A stretch of DNA of 29,145 nucleotides from a virus, in the IMG/VR virus record IMGVR_UViG_3300025276_000152, positions 1-29,145 of that record; one strand, given 5' to 3'. The position numbers and the translations under genes are program-made. Each line of letters starts with the position of its first letter. The first letter of the stretch is position 1. Shown piece by piece: positions 7,237-14,404 of the stretch. The notes beneath the pieces were generated by a model that saw only the letters and a program-made list of their open reading frames with translations, searched no databases and had not been told where the DNA came from.

Positions 7237-7382
7237 TGTTAAAAATAATTATAGACTTATTAGAAAATGCTAACGGTGAGACAGAAAATATTAGAATAGC
7301 TCAAGGTAAGTATAAACTAGCTGGTGGTTTTAAAGAATCATATAATCAATTTAAAAAAGAATTACTATGGTTGAAAAAATAG
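7236..7382 (+). CDS. Small hypothetical tail-operon protein, 48 aa
   Basis: This 48-residue reading frame begins MLKIIIDLLENANGETENIR and ends KKELLWLKK. It starts in a TAATG overlap with the large tail protein and overlaps the tape measure start by 16 bases, so it is firmly embedded in the operon. It is a short amphipathic protein with no recognised domain. Chance preservation between two coupled genes is unlikely. Confidence 0.6.
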   Translation: MLKIIIDLLENANGETENIRIAQGKYKLAGGFKESYNQFKKELLWLKK

Positions 7383-9103
7383 GTATTGAGGTTGAGGTAA
7401 AATCCAAAGGAGCTTCAGCCGCATTTAAAGAACTAGGAAACGATATAGGTGCTTTTAATAAAAGTTTAGATAAAAATAGAGATGCAGTATCGGCTTTTGA
7501 TTCTGTTACGGGTGGAGCAGTATCTCAAGCCAGAAATATGTCTAAGTCCATTAAGGGAGCTATAGTAGCAATTAAAGGATTTAACGCTAGTTTATCTTTA
7601 ACTAAAAAAGCAATATTAGCAACTGGTATTGGTATTCTAGTTGTAGCTTTAGGGGCCGTAGTAGCTTATTGGGACGATATAAAATCTGTTATGTCAGGCG
7701 TATCTAGTGAATCTAAAAATATTTTAGAGAATCAAACTAAAACTACCGAAAACGCTCAGAAAAATTTAGATATGATTTCAGCTACTGAGAACATTCTAAA
7801 ACAGCAAGGTAAAACTGACAAAGAAATACTACAGCTTAAAATAGCTCAAACAGCCGAAACTATAAAAGCTTTACAAGCTCAATTACAAACACAAATAGAC
7901 CAACGTAAAGTACAAAAAGAAACTGCTCAACAAAGTCAAGATTTTTTAGCTGGAATGTTAAAATTTGTTTCTTTACCGTTAACTTTAATTTTAAAGGCTT
8001 ATGATTATATTACTGGTAGTAATGCTTCTAGAGTATTTAATGACGTTGCGGCTTTAGCATTTAGTACGGAAGACGAAGACGCTGACCAGGCTATAGCTGA
8101 CGCTCAAAGTAATTTAACTAAGCTTCAAAATATGAAAGCTGGTTTTGAAAATACTATAATAGCTAAAGATAAAGCAGCCGCTGAAAAGGAAGAAAAGGCC
8201 GCTGAAGATGCTGAAAAAGCTAAAGGTGAAGCTATAGAACGAATACGTCAAGGTCTTATAGACACTGAAGCAAAAGAGAGAGCCGATAAATTAAAACAAA
8301 TAGAAAACGATTACTTAGAACAGATTGCTTTAGCAGAAAAATATTACGGTTTAGAATCTGACGAAGTTATAAAATTAAGAGCTGCTCAAAAACTTAAAGA
8401 AGACGAGCAACAAGCTATTTTTGACGAACAAGACGAGAAAAAACTATTAGACGCTCAAACTAAAAGATTAGAAGAACTAGAGTTAGCTAAAGAAACTGAG
8501 TTAGAAGATTTTCAAACACAAAGAGACTTATTAGCAGAGCAAAGACAAGCTATAACAGATGACGAGTTAATAACTGACCAACAACGAAAAGACGCTTTAG
8601 CTGCTAACTCTGAGGCTAGTGCAAAAATAACAGACCTTGAATACCAAGCTAAAAAAGATTCTGTATTAAGTTACGCACAATCTTTAGCTCAATTTAGTAG
8701 TATATTAGGTAAAGAGACAGCCGCTGGTAAAACTCTAGCTGTAGCTTCAGCTTTATTTTCTACTTACCAAGGTGCTAGTGATGCTTTAAAAGATGATACA
8801 ATTCCTAACACTTTTGCTAGAGTTGCCGCTGTTGGTGCGGTATTAGCTACAGGTTTTAAACAAGTTAAAGGTATTTTATCCGTTAATGTTCCTGGGAATA
8901 CTACACCGTCTCCAACTATGGATGCTAGTGTGGATGCTGCTGGTCCTGCATTTAATGTTGTAGGCCAGGGCGGTAGTAGTCAGTTAGCTTCAGCTATTGC
9001 AGACCAACAAGCTGCTCCGTCTAGAAGTTATGTAGTAGCACAAGACGTAACGACAGCACAAGCTTTAGAACGTAGTATAATAGATTCGGCTAGTTTAGGA
9101 TAA
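7367..9103 (+). CDS. Tail tape measure protein
   Basis: This 578-residue protein sets tail length and leaves the tail during DNA entry. Features in order are an N-terminal Ala/Lys-rich region (AAFKELGNDIGAFNKSL), a hydrophobic segment at about 83-99 (ATGIGILVVALGAVVAY), a long charged coiled coil (about 110-440, full of Glu, Lys, Gln and Ala), a second hydrophobic region at about 460-510, and a low-complexity Gly/Ser/Pro tail ending AQALERSIIDSASLG. At about 0.15 nm per residue the tail would be under 90 nm. It lies after the tail-tip-type genes rather than before them, which is unusual for siphophages. Confidence 0.82.
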   Translation: MVEKIGIEVEVKSKGASAAFKELGNDIGAFNKSLDKNRDAVSAFDSVTGGAVSQARNMSKSIKGAIVAIKGFNASLSLTKKAILATGIGILVVALGAVVAYWDDIKSVMSGVSSESKNILENQTKTTENAQKNLDMISATENILKQQGKTDKEILQLKIAQTAETIKALQAQLQTQIDQRKVQKETAQQSQDFLAGMLKFVSLPLTLILKAYDYITGSNASRVFNDVAALAFSTEDEDADQAIADAQSNLTKLQNMKAGFENTIIAKDKAAAEKEEKAAEDAEKAKGEAIERIRQGLIDTEAKERADKLKQIENDYLEQIALAEKYYGLESDEVIKLRAAQKLKEDEQQAIFDEQDEKKLLDAQTKRLEELELAKETELEDFQTQRDLLAEQRQAITDDELITDQQRKDALAANSEASAKITDLEYQAKKDSVLSYAQSLAQFSSILGKETAAGKTLAVASALFSTYQGASDALKDDTIPNTFARVAAVGAVLATGFKQVKGILSVNVPGNTTPSPTMDASVDAAGPAFNVVGQGGSSQLASAIADQQAAPSRSYVVAQDVTTAQALERSIIDSASLG

Positions 9104-9124
9104 ATACAAATAATTAATTTAAAA

Positions 9125-9136
9125 CGTTATATAATT
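9125..9136 (+). promoter_or_regulatory. CGTTATATAATT element before protease gene
   Basis: The sequence abuts the ATG at 9137 with no gap, after the 30-base AT-rich interval that follows the tape measure gene. It is a variant of the CGTTATATATAT element seen at four other block starts and marks the head of the capsid block. Confidence 0.45.
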
Positions 9137-9748
9137 ATGAAAGTAGTAGAATTGATAATTGACGAAACCGATTTAGAATCTGGAGTTGACTGTATAAGTA
9201 TTGTAGAGCATCCAGCTATTGAAGAAAATTGGATAGCTTTAAAAGACGAAAAAAAAGAATTTCAATTTAAAGAGGTCGATAAAGACCAAAGAATAATATT
9301 AGGAGCTTTACTAGTCCCTAATAAAACTATATACCGCAAAGACGGACCAGAGCAAGAACCTTACTATATATTTTTTAATAAAGATACTGTAAGACTTGCA
9401 AGTGAATTATTTATGCAACGAGGTTATCAAAATAATGCTAGCTACGAACATATAGAAAAAATCAATGGATTAACTTTAGTTGAATCTTGGATAATAGAAT
9501 CTAAAGACCAAGACAAAAGTAATTTATACGATTTAAATTTACCTGTAGGGACTTGGGTCGGAGCGGTTCGAGTACATAATGATAAAATCTGGAACGACAT
9601 AAAAGAGTCAGGAACTTTAAACGGTTTTAGTATAGAAGGGATGTTTGGCGAAAAATACCAGACTGAGGTTAAAGCACATAAGCAACAAATTGAAGACGGT
9701 TTAAAACTATTATCAATTAAAAAAGCTTTACTAGAAAATGACAAATAG
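9137..9748 (+). CDS. Prohead protease, XkdF-type
   Basis: This 203-residue protein matches the XkdF putative serine protease family: LLVPNKTIYRKDG at 58-70, YYIFFNKDTVRLA at 76-88, QNNASYEH at 98-105, then VESWIIESKDQDKS and NGFSIEGMF at 162-170. His105 and the serine in ESW or FSIEG are the candidate catalytic residues; which serine acts is not certain by eye. The protease would trim the scaffold and the capsid N-terminus after assembly. The gene heads the head-assembly block, upstream of scaffold and capsid. It overlaps the next gene by 11 bases. Confidence 0.85.
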   Translation: MKVVELIIDETDLESGVDCISIVEHPAIEENWIALKDEKKEFQFKEVDKDQRIILGALLVPNKTIYRKDGPEQEPYYIFFNKDTVRLASELFMQRGYQNNASYEHIEKINGLTLVESWIIESKDQDKSNLYDLNLPVGTWVGAVRVHNDKIWNDIKESGTLNGFSIEGMFGEKYQTEVKAHKQQIEDGLKLLSIKKALLENDK

Positions 9749-9965
9749 AAATCGAAATATACCTTTACCTAAAGTAACTCCTATAAATGGTAAGCGAGCT
9801 TGTTATTGTAAAGACGAAAATACTTACAGTCGTAAATGCTGTGACGGGACTTACTGGGCGCAAGGTATTGGTACTATTATAAGAACCGAATATTTTATTA
9901 TAGCTGAAAATAGAGACGAGTTGTTAACCGAAGACGGAAACGACTTTATGGTTCCCGAAGTTTAA
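9738..9965 (+). CDS. Small Cys-rich virion-associated protein with shared C-terminal motif, 75 aa
   Basis: This 75-residue protein has an N-terminal Cys cluster (ACYCKDENTYSRKCCDG, Cys at about 22, 24, 34 and 35) followed by YWAQGIG. Its C-terminus, FIIAENRDELLTEDGNDF, closely resembles the C-terminus of the unrelated 62-residue protein at 17535-17723 (FEIIAENGDFLLTESNNEF). The four Cys could bind a metal or form disulfides. It overlaps the protease gene by 11 bases. Its function is unknown; the shared tail suggests a docking or oligomerisation element. Confidence 0.6.
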   Translation: MTNRNRNIPLPKVTPINGKRACYCKDENTYSRKCCDGTYWAQGIGTIIRTEYFIIAENRDELLTEDGNDFMVPEV

Positions 9966-9988
9966 AAATACAAATAAATTAATCAATA

Positions 9989-10000
9989 CGTTATATAGAT
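9989..10000 (+). promoter_or_regulatory. CGTTATATAGAT element
   Basis: The element abuts the ATG at 10001 and is preceded by AAATTAATCAATA. It is one of five copies at the heads of gene blocks. Confidence 0.45.
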
Positions 10001-10453
10001 ATGAATACAAAAAATGTAGTATTTAACAAGCTGTTTAAAGACAAGACAAAACCTTTAACTAGAGCTGAATTAAGTAAGAAAAAATTAGCTTTAGGTTTAG
10101 TCGATGATTTTACTTATTCCGATGCTGAAGGTCTTAGACAAGAAGTAAGTAATTTACAATACTTTACGCAAGAATGGTTTCCTCAAAAGTTTGACAGATG
10201 GTATGATTTAGGTAGAGAAATATATTCTATTTACTTTCAAAGAGGTGAGGCGTTAATTACTCAAACTGATATAGACAGAGATAAAGAAATTTTAGATAAG
10301 ATTTTAGAGTCTGCAAATGATTTAGGTTTAGACGTTAATCAAATTTATCCAAACTATGACTCTCACAGAGAGGTAGTAGACGAGGGTATATTTAATCTAG
10401 AAAAATTTGAAGAACAAAAACAAGAATTTGAAAACGAATCTAAAAGCGTATAA
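10001..10453 (+). CDS. Small head-region protein, paralogue A
   Basis: The product has 150 residues and is acidic and helical. Its N-terminus (MNTKNVVFNKLFKDKT) is clearly related to that of the next gene (MNTKKAVFSRLFGKKT) and more weakly to the proteins at 10924 and 11121. Beyond about residue 40 the sequences diverge. It lies between the prohead protease and the scaffold, where internal head proteins or scaffold accessories are usual. No domain was recognised. A tandem duplication with diverged bodies, or a common targeting peptide on different cargoes, would both explain the pattern. Confidence 0.65.
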   Translation: MNTKNVVFNKLFKDKTKPLTRAELSKKKLALGLVDDFTYSDAEGLRQEVSNLQYFTQEWFPQKFDRWYDLGREIYSIYFQRGEALITQTDIDRDKEILDKILESANDLGLDVNQIYPNYDSHREVVDEGIFNLEKFEEQKQEFENESKSV

Positions 10454-10454
10454 T

Positions 10455-10922
10455 ATGAACACAAAAAAAGCAGTATTCAGTAGATTATTTGGTAAAAAGA
10501 CTTTATCAAAGACACAGTTAAAAAATATAGATGTTAACTTAAGTCTAGTAGGTGATATAGACAACGAGTATGACTTTTTAGAACTGTCTTACTCAGAGGC
10601 TAGTTATGGTGTTGAATTTATGGCAGAGTGGGAACAAAAAATTTACGACTTTAGCGCTGAACTATCTATCGCTGTAGATAATTATGTAATAAACGGTGCA
10701 GCTTACAGTTTTCAAGAAACCGCTGACAATATGAAAGTCAAAATTGAAGAGTTAGAATTAAAAGCTGAAGAGTTGGGTATTAGTCCAGATAGTTTAATTT
10801 CTAATTACGAAGAAATTAAAAATATTTTAGATAGTGCTGACTCTGTTGACACTGAATTTAGAAATGCTTATAAAGAAGTTTTAAGAGCTTCAAATAATTT
10901 ACCTTTAGCTGATTTTTCATAA
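10455..10922 (+). CDS. Small head-region protein, paralogue B
   Basis: This 155-residue acidic protein is counted from the ATG at 10455. The frame is open back to 10407, but that would overlap the upstream gene and lose the alignment of its start with paralogue A. The N-terminus MNTKKAVFSRLFGKKTLSK is followed by an amphipathic region (KNIDVNLSLVGDIDNEYD) and a helical acidic body. The spacing to its upstream neighbour is one base. Together with 10001-10453 it forms a tandem pair in the scaffold region. Function unknown. Confidence 0.65.
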   Translation: MNTKKAVFSRLFGKKTLSKTQLKNIDVNLSLVGDIDNEYDFLELSYSEASYGVEFMAEWEQKIYDFSAELSIAVDNYVINGAAYSFQETADNMKVKIEELELKAEELGISPDSLISNYEEIKNILDSADSVDTEFRNAYKEVLRASNNLPLADFS

Positions 10923-10923
10923 T

Positions 10924-11121
10924 ATGGGAACACTAGATATAATAAATAGAAAACTTTTTAGAAAAGACGAAACTGTTGAAATGATAGTTAAGCGTATGTA
11001 TAAAAAGATGGACCTAGAGAATTACCCTTGGGACGAATGTATTGCTGAACAGACTAAGAAATACGGAACCGAAGCGGCTCCAAAGATTTGTGGATATATA
11101 AAAGAAAAATACGGCGCATAA
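10924..11121 (+). CDS. Small protein with CI-x2-Q-x3-YG / ICG motif, 65 aa
   Basis: The N-terminus TLDIINRKLFRKDET again resembles the two upstream genes. The C-terminal half reads DECIAEQTKKYGTEAAPKIC then GYIKEKYG. I associate this Cys-Ile-x2-Gln and YG...ICG-x-IK pattern with C-termini of phage head proteins, where it is usually part of a larger protein. Here it stands alone in 65 residues. Two Cys 20 residues apart could pair or bind metal. It overlaps the next start by one base (TAATG). Confidence 0.6.
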   Translation: MGTLDIINRKLFRKDETVEMIVKRMYKKMDLENYPWDECIAEQTKKYGTEAAPKICGYIKEKYGA

Positions 11122-11582
11122 TGAAAGACAATAAAATTTTTGCAATTTTAAAAAAGACTTCACTAATGAAGCTTAAAAATTCTAAAGTAAATCTAGCTGC
11201 TATAGATGACTTAGATACCGCTATAGACAAAGCTGAAATCTACAGTAGAGTTATTTTAATAAACGAAGCTATTTCAGACTCAGACCAGTTATTAGATATA
11301 TACGAAGAGCTACAAGTTTTGGCTGAAGTATATTACAGTAAATACGAAGATATTAATAATTGGTATTCTCAATTAAAAACAGAGAGAAACAATCTAGAGG
11401 AAAAAATGAATACATACGAAACTCTGACAGACGAGGTTGGTATTGACCCTAATACTTCAGAGTCGTATAGATATGGAGACGAATTAATTTTAGATATGGA
11501 CGATGAGTTTTTAACATACGACCAAAATTATGACAGATTCTTAAAAGCAGAACAAGTTGTAATAGATATGGGAAGTTTATAA
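11121..11582 (+). CDS. Small acidic head-region protein, 153 aa
   Basis: The start is taken at the ATG at 11121, which overlaps the upstream TAA, not at the upstream in-frame codon at 11088. The N-terminus MKDNKIFAILKKTSLMKLKN is followed by SKVNLAAIDDLDTA, similar to the KVNLA segment of the scaffold protein downstream. The body is strongly acidic and helical with coiled-coil character (WYSQLKTERNNLEEKMN). It is probably an internal head or scaffold-accessory protein. No domain was recognised. Confidence 0.62.
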   Translation: MKDNKIFAILKKTSLMKLKNSKVNLAAIDDLDTAIDKAEIYSRVILINEAISDSDQLLDIYEELQVLAEVYYSKYEDINNWYSQLKTERNNLEEKMNTYETLTDEVGIDPNTSESYRYGDELILDMDDEFLTYDQNYDRFLKAEQVVIDMGSL

Positions 11583-11626
11583 CAAATTCGTAGAAACAGA
11601 AAAAATAAGTAATAACCTAAATATAA

Positions 11627-11651
11627 ATTAATAATCAATAAATAAATAAAT
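11627..11651 (+). promoter_or_regulatory. AAAT-repeat leader before scaffold gene
   Basis: A short AATA/AAAT tandem tract ends at the ATG at 11652. A similar tract precedes the gene at 20072. Bacteroidota start sites favour A-rich, SD-free leaders, so the tract may raise translation of these two genes. There is no gene between 11583 and 11651. Confidence 0.35.
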
Positions 11652-12275
11652 ATGAATACTACAGAAATGTTAAACCAAATTAAAACTTTGTTAGGGGCGA
11701 AAGTAAACCTAGCACAGCTTATTTTGGACAACGGGACCGTAATTGAAAGTGACAGTTTCGAAAGCGATTCAGCGGTTTTTATCGTCTCAGATACAGACAG
11801 AATTTCTTTACCAGTTGGCGAATATACTATCGAAGATGGTCGTATGCTTGTTGTTACTGAAGAGGGGGTTATCTCTGAAATTAGAGAAAAAATGGTAGAA
11901 GAGGAATTGGAAACTGAAGAGGTTATAATTGAAGCTCCTGAAGAGGTTGCAGACGAAATGGCGAAAGTTATTGAAGCTGTTGTTGAGGTTGTAGCACCAA
12001 TTATTGAAGAGGTTAAAGCAGAAATTGAAGAGCTTAAGCGTAAGTTTGAGTCTATTCCTGAAGCTGAAGAGGAAGGTTATAAAGACGGAATTGCTGACCA
12101 AAAAGAAGACGAGAGAGAAAAAATGTCGTCTCAAAAATCAGTATCTAGAAAATTAAAGCATAGTCCAGAGGCAAAAAGTAATAAAATACCTATGCAAACA
12201 CTATCTCAAAATAGAAATATGAATACAACTTTAGACAGAGTTATGGCTAAGGTATCTAAATTTAACAATAAATAA
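11652..12275 (+). CDS. Capsid scaffolding protein
   Basis: This 207-residue protein lies immediately upstream of the capsid gene. The N-terminal 75 residues are beta-rich (LILDNGTVIESDSF, then LPVGEYTIEDGRMLVV). A long, very acidic helical region follows at about 78-150 (repeated EE, EVV and EEVKAEIEELKRKFE), and then a basic Ser/Lys C-terminus with internal MNTTLDRVMAKVSKF. An acidic coiled coil with a basic capsid-binding tail is typical of scaffold or prohead-core proteins, which are removed by the prohead protease. The TTATT-free leader and AAAT tract suggest strong translation. Confidence 0.75.
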   Translation: MNTTEMLNQIKTLLGAKVNLAQLILDNGTVIESDSFESDSAVFIVSDTDRISLPVGEYTIEDGRMLVVTEEGVISEIREKMVEEELETEEVIIEAPEEVADEMAKVIEAVVEVVAPIIEEVKAEIEELKRKFESIPEAEEEGYKDGIADQKEDEREKMSSQKSVSRKLKHSPEAKSNKIPMQTLSQNRNMNTTLDRVMAKVSKFNNK

Positions 12276-12284
12276 TAAATCAAA

Positions 12285-13286
12285 ATGAAAAGAGCAATTA
12301 AAAATAGAAATGTAAATTTAAGAACTATCACAACTAGTGGTTCTTTAGACAATTTTACTACGACCTACGAAGGCCAGTTCGCAAATGAGTGGGTATCAGC
12401 GGCGTTGCTATCGGGGGTAACTTTGGACCAAGGTTTAATTACTGTAAAGCCAAACGTTAAGTATAAAGAAGTAATCAAAAAATTAAATATGGATAATATC
12501 GTTGTAGACGGGTCTTGTGACTTTACTTTTACAGCCGATGCTATCGATTTAGAACAAAGAATCTTAGAAGTAGGTGATTACCAAGTTAACTTACAAGTTT
12601 GTAAAGCTGACTTTATTTCGGATTATTTAGCTTTAGAACAAGGCGCATCTGCATTCGTAGATTTACCAGGTTCATTCGCTGACTATATGCTAGCGCACGT
12701 AGCGGCTAAAGTAGCAGAAAAAACAGAACAAAATATCTGGAATGGTGACGGAACTACAACTGGACAATTTCAAGGTTTAGTACCTAAATTAGATGCTGAA
12801 GCAAACTCAATTAAAGTAACTCTAGCAGCTACTTCTTGGGCGGCTACAACTATCATAAGCTCTTTAGGAGAAATGGTAGATTCTGTTCCAGCGGGAGTTT
12901 ATGGTAAGGATGACCTTTATATTTACCTCGGAACGCTAGCGTACAAGGCATATGTGAGAAGTCTTGGAGGGTTTCAAAGTGGTGGAGTCGGTGGCTCAGG
13001 TACAAATGCACAAGGTACACAATGGTATGCAAATGGAAACGGATTATCGTTTGACGGAATTAATGTTGTAATGTGTCCAGGGATGCCAGCAACTAAGGCC
13101 GTAATAGCTGAAAAATCTAATCTTTTCTTCGGAACTTCTTTAATTGACGAAGCTAACGGGTCGGTTGTAAAACTTCTAGATATGTCAGATTTAGACGGGT
13201 CTCAAAATTGTAGAGTAATCGTAAGATTCTTTGCTGGAGCGCAAATCGGAGTACCGCAAGATGCTTTAGTAGCAACTTTAGGATAG
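12285..13286 (+). CDS. Major capsid protein, HK97-fold type
   Basis: This 333-residue protein starts nine bases after the scaffold stop. The size, the basic N-terminus (MKRAIKNRNVNLR), and the internal ADFISDYLALEQGAS, EKTEQNIWNGDG and GMPATKAVIAEKSNLFFGTS segments fit HK97-fold major capsid proteins. The E-loop and P-domain cannot be placed by eye. Base composition in this gene is slightly richer in G and C than its neighbours, as is common for highly expressed capsid genes. A long hairpin follows in the mRNA at 13301-13341. Confidence 0.88.
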   Translation: MKRAIKNRNVNLRTITTSGSLDNFTTTYEGQFANEWVSAALLSGVTLDQGLITVKPNVKYKEVIKKLNMDNIVVDGSCDFTFTADAIDLEQRILEVGDYQVNLQVCKADFISDYLALEQGASAFVDLPGSFADYMLAHVAAKVAEKTEQNIWNGDGTTTGQFQGLVPKLDAEANSIKVTLAATSWAATTIISSLGEMVDSVPAGVYGKDDLYIYLGTLAYKAYVRSLGGFQSGGVGGSGTNAQGTQWYANGNGLSFDGINVVMCPGMPATKAVIAEKSNLFFGTSLIDEANGSVVKLLDMSDLDGSQNCRVIVRFFAGAQIGVPQDALVATLG

Positions 13287-13300
13287 TAAATAAATTAACC

Positions 13301-13341
13301 AAACTTAGACGCCAGGTATAAAAGCCTGGCAGTCAAGGTTT
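13301..13341 (+). promoter_or_regulatory. Long intergenic RNA hairpin after capsid gene
   Basis: AAACTTAGAC-GCCAGG (13301-13316) pairs with CCTGGC-A-GTCAAGGTTT (13325-13341), giving about 15 bp with one A-A mismatch and one bulged A around an 8-base loop. No T run follows, so it is not a standard terminator. It could protect the 3' end of capsid mRNA, attenuate, or be a processing site before the next gene at 13358. Confidence 0.7.
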
Positions 13342-13357
13342 ATAAAACATAAAAAGA

Positions 13358-13897
13358 ATGGCTTGTCAAGCATTAAGTACTGGTAGAGCCTTAGCCTGTA
13401 AAAATGTGATGGGCGGTATAAAAGCCGTTTATTTCGCAGATTACGGAACGCTAGGAGACTTAACCATAACAGACGGTGAAATTACTGGATTCGGTGGTAC
13501 ACCAGCATTTTTCGAATACGACGTTAAAGGAAGCTCAGGATTGGAGCAAACTATTAATGCGTCTAGGGAGAATGGAACGGTTTTTTACGAACAATTATTA
13601 ACTTTAGTATTAACAAAATTAGATTTAGCAACTCAACAAGAGTTACTTAAAATAATTGATGCTAGACCTTATGCTGTTGTAGAAGACTATAATAATAATT
13701 ATCTATTAATCGGAGCAGACAACGGAGCAGATTGTAACGGTGGGTCAATTTCAACTGGCGTTGCCGCTGGTGACCTAACAGGATTTACAATTACAATGAG
13801 TGGCCAAGAAAAACTGCCAGCATTTTTTGTAACTCCAGCGATATTACAAGCGGCTGTGTCTGCATCATTTGCGGCACCAACTCAAATTACACCGTAA
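13358..13897 (+). CDS. Probable major tail tube protein
   Basis: The product has 179 residues. The N-terminus MACQALSTGRALACKNVMGG is followed by IKAVYFADYG, then an FEYDVKGSSGLEQTINASREN block (about 66-86) and LTGFTITMSGQEKLPAFF near the end. A protein of this size and pattern, next to the capsid gene and ending with a terminator, is often a tail-tube or abundant structural protein in Bacteroidota siphophages. A capsid decoration role is the alternative. It is the last gene before the terminator at 13924-13951. Confidence 0.58.
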   Translation: MACQALSTGRALACKNVMGGIKAVYFADYGTLGDLTITDGEITGFGGTPAFFEYDVKGSSGLEQTINASRENGTVFYEQLLTLVLTKLDLATQQELLKIIDARPYAVVEDYNNNYLLIGADNGADCNGGSISTGVAAGDLTGFTITMSGQEKLPAFFVTPAILQAAVSASFAAPTQITP

Positions 13898-13923
13898 TAA
13901 TATATTTTATTTTTACTTAAATT

Positions 13924-13951
13924 AAGCTACTTTTACGAGTGGCTTTTTTTA
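13924..13951 (+). terminator. Rho-independent terminator
   Basis: AGCTACT (13925-13931) pairs with AGTGGCT (13938-13944), with one T-G pair, around a 6-base loop; A13924 pairs with T13945. A T run follows. It ends the capsid/tail-tube unit. Confidence 0.9.
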
Positions 13952-13972
13952 TTAGCAAATTTATTTTTATTG

Positions 13973-13984
13973 CGTTATATATAT
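13973..13984 (+). promoter_or_regulatory. CGTTATATATAT element
   Basis: The element abuts the ATG at 13985 directly after a terminator, which places it where a promoter or leader for the portal block must be. Confidence 0.5.
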
Positions 13985-14404
13985 ATGCAAGTGTTAAAAC
14001 CTATTACAGACCCGCAAACCTTTTTTATTATTCCTAGAATATATAATACTGGTTTAACGTTTAGCTTAAGAGACGACTCGACAAATAAGAGTATTTCTTA
14101 TGAGCCTACTGTAGTTCAGGAAAACGACTATTTAAAGATTACTGGCGTATTTACGTTGGTAGAGGGTCATTTTTATGACATAATAGCGCATAACGATTAT
14201 AATAAATGGAATACTAATAATGACTATTGGAATTTTAGCCCAGACACTTGGGAAAGTTTAGACAAAAAAACATTTAAAGTGACTTTAGATAGAATATTTT
14301 GTACTAATCAAACTATAGAGCAGCTAAACAACCAAGGTTACAATGTAAACAAAGGCGTTTACAAAACAGATAATTCATTTAATAACGATTATATAGTAAT
14401 ATGA
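13985..14404 (+). CDS. Putative structural protein upstream of portal, 139 aa
   Basis: I start at the ATG at 13985 (MQVLKPITDPQTFFIIPRIY). The TTG at 13970 would translate the conserved CGTTATATATAT element as RYIY and is rejected. The protein is beta-rich with conserved-looking segments GLTFSLRDDSTNKS and DRIFCTNQTIEQLNNQGY. No membrane segment or enzyme motif is visible. Its stop overlaps the portal start (ATGA), so the two are coupled. It is probably a virion or connector protein, assigned from position only. Confidence 0.6.
   Translation: MQVLKPITDPQTFFIIPRIYNTGLTFSLRDDSTNKSISYEPTVVQENDYLKITGVFTLVEGHFYDIIAHNDYNKWNTNNDYWNFSPDTWESLDKKTFKVTLDRIFCTNQTIEQLNNQGYNVNKGVYKTDNSFNNDYIVI

Noticed and set aside
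11808-12134. Long frame on the minus strand inside the scaffold gene
   Set aside because: It is a mirror of the GAA/GAG-rich coiled coil (Phe/Leu/Asn-rich translation) with no gene context.
13970-13984. TTG start at 13970 for the gene before the portal
   Set aside because: It would translate the conserved CGTTATATATAT element; the ATG at 13985 abuts it exactly as at 10001 and 9137.
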